From positions 32,216-96,215 of the forward strand of contig JAGQTV010000081.1 of the NCBI GenBank assembly GCA_020438845.1: a stretch of DNA of 64,000 nt, in the 5' to 3' direction. Both the position numbers and the translations under genes were made by a program. Under the pieces are notes generated by a model. The model made no database searches and was not told where the DNA came from. It saw only the letters and a list, made by a program, of their open reading frames with translations. Origin of the DNA: Mycobacterium sp. Its GTDB lineage: Bacteria; Actinomycetota; Actinomycetes; Mycobacteriales; Mycobacteriaceae. Shown here one piece after another: positions 62,800-64,000 of this stretch; position 1 is the stretch's first letter, and each line of letters starts with the position of its first letter.

Positions 62800-64000
62800 G
62801 TGGCAGCGACCAAAGCCAGCGCGTCCTCCGATACGCCGGCGAAGCGTACCGCCGCCAAGAAGCAAGCCAGCTCCGCTGAGCAAGACGCTCCGTCCGCCGC
62901 GGGCGCTCAGGGCGTGTTCGCCCGGGCCGCCAAGGCGGTTGCGGACACGGCGACAAAGGCCGTCACGGCCTCCAGGTCCGCTAAGGCTGACCCTTCCGAG
63001 TCTTCCGAGGCCACTGCGCCCCCGGCCGCGACAGCACCCGCCAAGGCAGCACCCGCCAGGACAGCGGCCAAAAGGGCTGCACCGGCTAAAAAGGCATCGG
63101 CAGCCAAGGCCGCGCCCGCCAAGAAGGCCGCTCCGGCCAAGGCAGCCGGCGCAAAGGCTGCGGTAGCCGCCGGATCGGCTGCACCCAAGGCCCCACGCAC
63201 TCGTGCCAAGAAGGCCGCCGCGCCGGCTGATGGGGCCACCGTCGAAACCGATGCCCAGGACGATCTGGAGCCCGGCCTCAGCGAGGGCGACCTCGACACC
63301 GCCACAGACCCCGATCTCGACGACCTCACCGACGACTCCGACGACGAAGGGGCCGTCAGCACCCCAGCGGCAAAGAGCGCAGCCGAAGACGAAGTAATCG
63401 CCGAGCCCTCCGAGAAGGACAAGGCATCCGGGGACTTCGTCTGGGACGAAGAAGAGTCCGAGGCTCTGCGTCAGGCCCGCAAGGACGCAGAGCTCACCGC
63501 ATCGGCCGATTCGGTACGCGCTTATCTCAAGCAGATCGGCAAGGTCGCCCTGCTCAACGCCGAAGAGGAGGTTGAGCTCGCCAAGCGCATTGAGGCCGGC
63601 CTGTATGCCACGCAGAAGATGGCCGAGTTGGCAGAGGGCGGCACCAAGCTGCCGGTGCAGCAGCGCCGCGACATGCAGTGGATCTGCCGGGACGGCGAAC
63701 GTGCGAAGAACCATCTGCTGGAAGCCAACCTGCGACTGGTTGTGTCGCTGGCCAAGCGCTACACAGGTCGCGGCATGGCGTTCCTGGACCTCATCCAGGA
63801 AGGCAACCTCGGCCTGATCCGCGCGGTGGAGAAGTTCGACTACACCAAGGGCTACAAGTTCTCCACCTACGCCACGTGGTGGATCCGCCAGGCCATCACG
63901 CGTGCGATGGCCGACCAAGCCCGCACCATCCGCATCCCGGTTCATATGGTCGAGGTGATCAACAAGCTCGGCCGCATCCAGCGCGAGTTACTCCAGGACC
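62800..64000 (+). CDS. sigA: Primary sigma factor SigA, partial (C-terminus beyond window)
   Basis: The housekeeping sigma factor of RNA polymerase. The visible 400 residues contain the long Lys/Ala-rich and then acidic N-terminal region (region 1.1-like, about 1-220), region 1.2 ([20 protein letters not shown]), the non-conserved region, and region 2 with [17 protein letters not shown] and [19 protein letters not shown]. Regions 3 and 4 lie outside the window. GTG 62800 follows GAAAGG with seven bases between; GTG 62794, two codons earlier, is also in frame. From residue 210 on it is nearly identical to M. tuberculosis SigA. Confidence 0.97.
   Translation, partial: MAATKASASSDTPAKRTAAKKQASSAEQDAPSAAGAQGVFARAAKAVADTATKAVTASRSAKADPSESSEATAPPAATAPAKAAPARTAAKRAAPAKKASAAKAAPAKKAAPAKAAGAKAAVAAGSAAPKAPRTRAKKAAAPADGATVETDAQDDLEPGLSEGDLDTATDPDLDDLTDDSDDEGAVSTPAAKSAAEDEVIAEPSEKDKASGDFVWDEEESEALRQARKDAELTASADSVRAYLKQIGKVALLNAEEEVELAKRIEAGLYATQKMAELAEGGTKLPVQQRRDMQWICRDGERAKNHLLEANLRLVVSLAKRYTGRGMAFLDLIQEGNLGLIRAVEKFDYTKGYKFSTYATWWIRQAITRAMADQARTIRIPVHMVEVINKLGRIQRELLQD

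Overview
The window is high-GC DNA from a mycobacterium, probably a pigmented environmental or rapidly growing species. The evidence is gene content and order. The right end, from dxs to sigA, follows the order of M. tuberculosis Rv2682c-Rv2703 (dxs, trmA-like, APC permease, ceoB, ceoC, DUF3159, OB-fold, hydrolase, DUF3710, dut, DUF3093, DUF4193, cei, suhB, ppgK, sigA), with the stretch between dxs and the trmA-like gene shortened. An MmpL transporter, an MPT63-like protein, ESX-1 genes and a PknH-like sensor domain point the same way. A crtE-crtI-crtB carotenoid operon indicates a pigmented strain. The species cannot be named from the sequence alone.

Layout. 1-3.2 kb: carotenoid operon on the minus strand, with crtB cut by the window edge. 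3.4-6.5 kb: a membrane acyltransferase, a SRPBCC protein and a DUF732 protein. 6.6-10 kb: an MmpL4/5-type RND exporter followed at once by an Rv0455c-like secreted protein, which suggests a siderophore or lipid export module. 10-13.3 kb: two exported proteins (DUF4185 and phytase-esterase-like). 13.4-16.1 kb: a degenerate ABC ATPase paired with a YhgE/Pip-type permease. 16.3-18.7 kb: a MASE1 hybrid histidine kinase whose receiver domain is split by a frameshift. 18.7-20.5 kb: a secreted HNH nuclease and a Ca2+/H+ antiporter. 20.5-23.9 kb: an F420-type oxidoreductase followed by an ascorbate-type PTS (IIA-IIB fusion plus IIC). 23.9-25.9 kb: an overlapping minus-strand operon of an M15 peptidase, an exported PheC-like protein and a DsbA-fold protein.

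26-35.4 kb: a cation/proton antiporter, an ornithine-cyclodeaminase-like enzyme, two convergent exported proteins, the cysK-cysE cysteine operon, and a glutamine-type ABC importer in which binding protein and permease are fused. 35.5-41.8 kb: a GT-C-like membrane protein, a secreted protein, an SDR, a PknH-like sensor protein, an MPT63-like protein and a DUF4239 membrane protein that lacks a standard start codon. 42.1-46.9 kb: mycP1-eccE1-espB-espL, the end block of an ESX-1 locus, without espK, eccA-D or esxAB. It is flanked on the left by a relic of an IS607-type recombinase and an inverted repeat. 47-49 kb: a divergent M19 peptidase-like protein and a TMEM175-type channel. 49-64 kb: the conserved housekeeping block, ending inside sigA.

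The most interesting items are the detached ESX-1 end block, the MmpL/Rv0455c-like pair, two short upstream ORFs in the sigA leader, the frameshifted hybrid kinase, the DUF4239 gene without an ATG/GTG/TTG start, the 30-bp in-frame tandem repeat in crtE and the 20-bp duplication that copies the start region of the fused glutamine transporter gene. I found no tRNA or rRNA gene and no CRISPR array. Many gene pairs overlap by 1-4 bases (ATGA, GTGA, TTGA, TGATG), which marks translational coupling in several operons.
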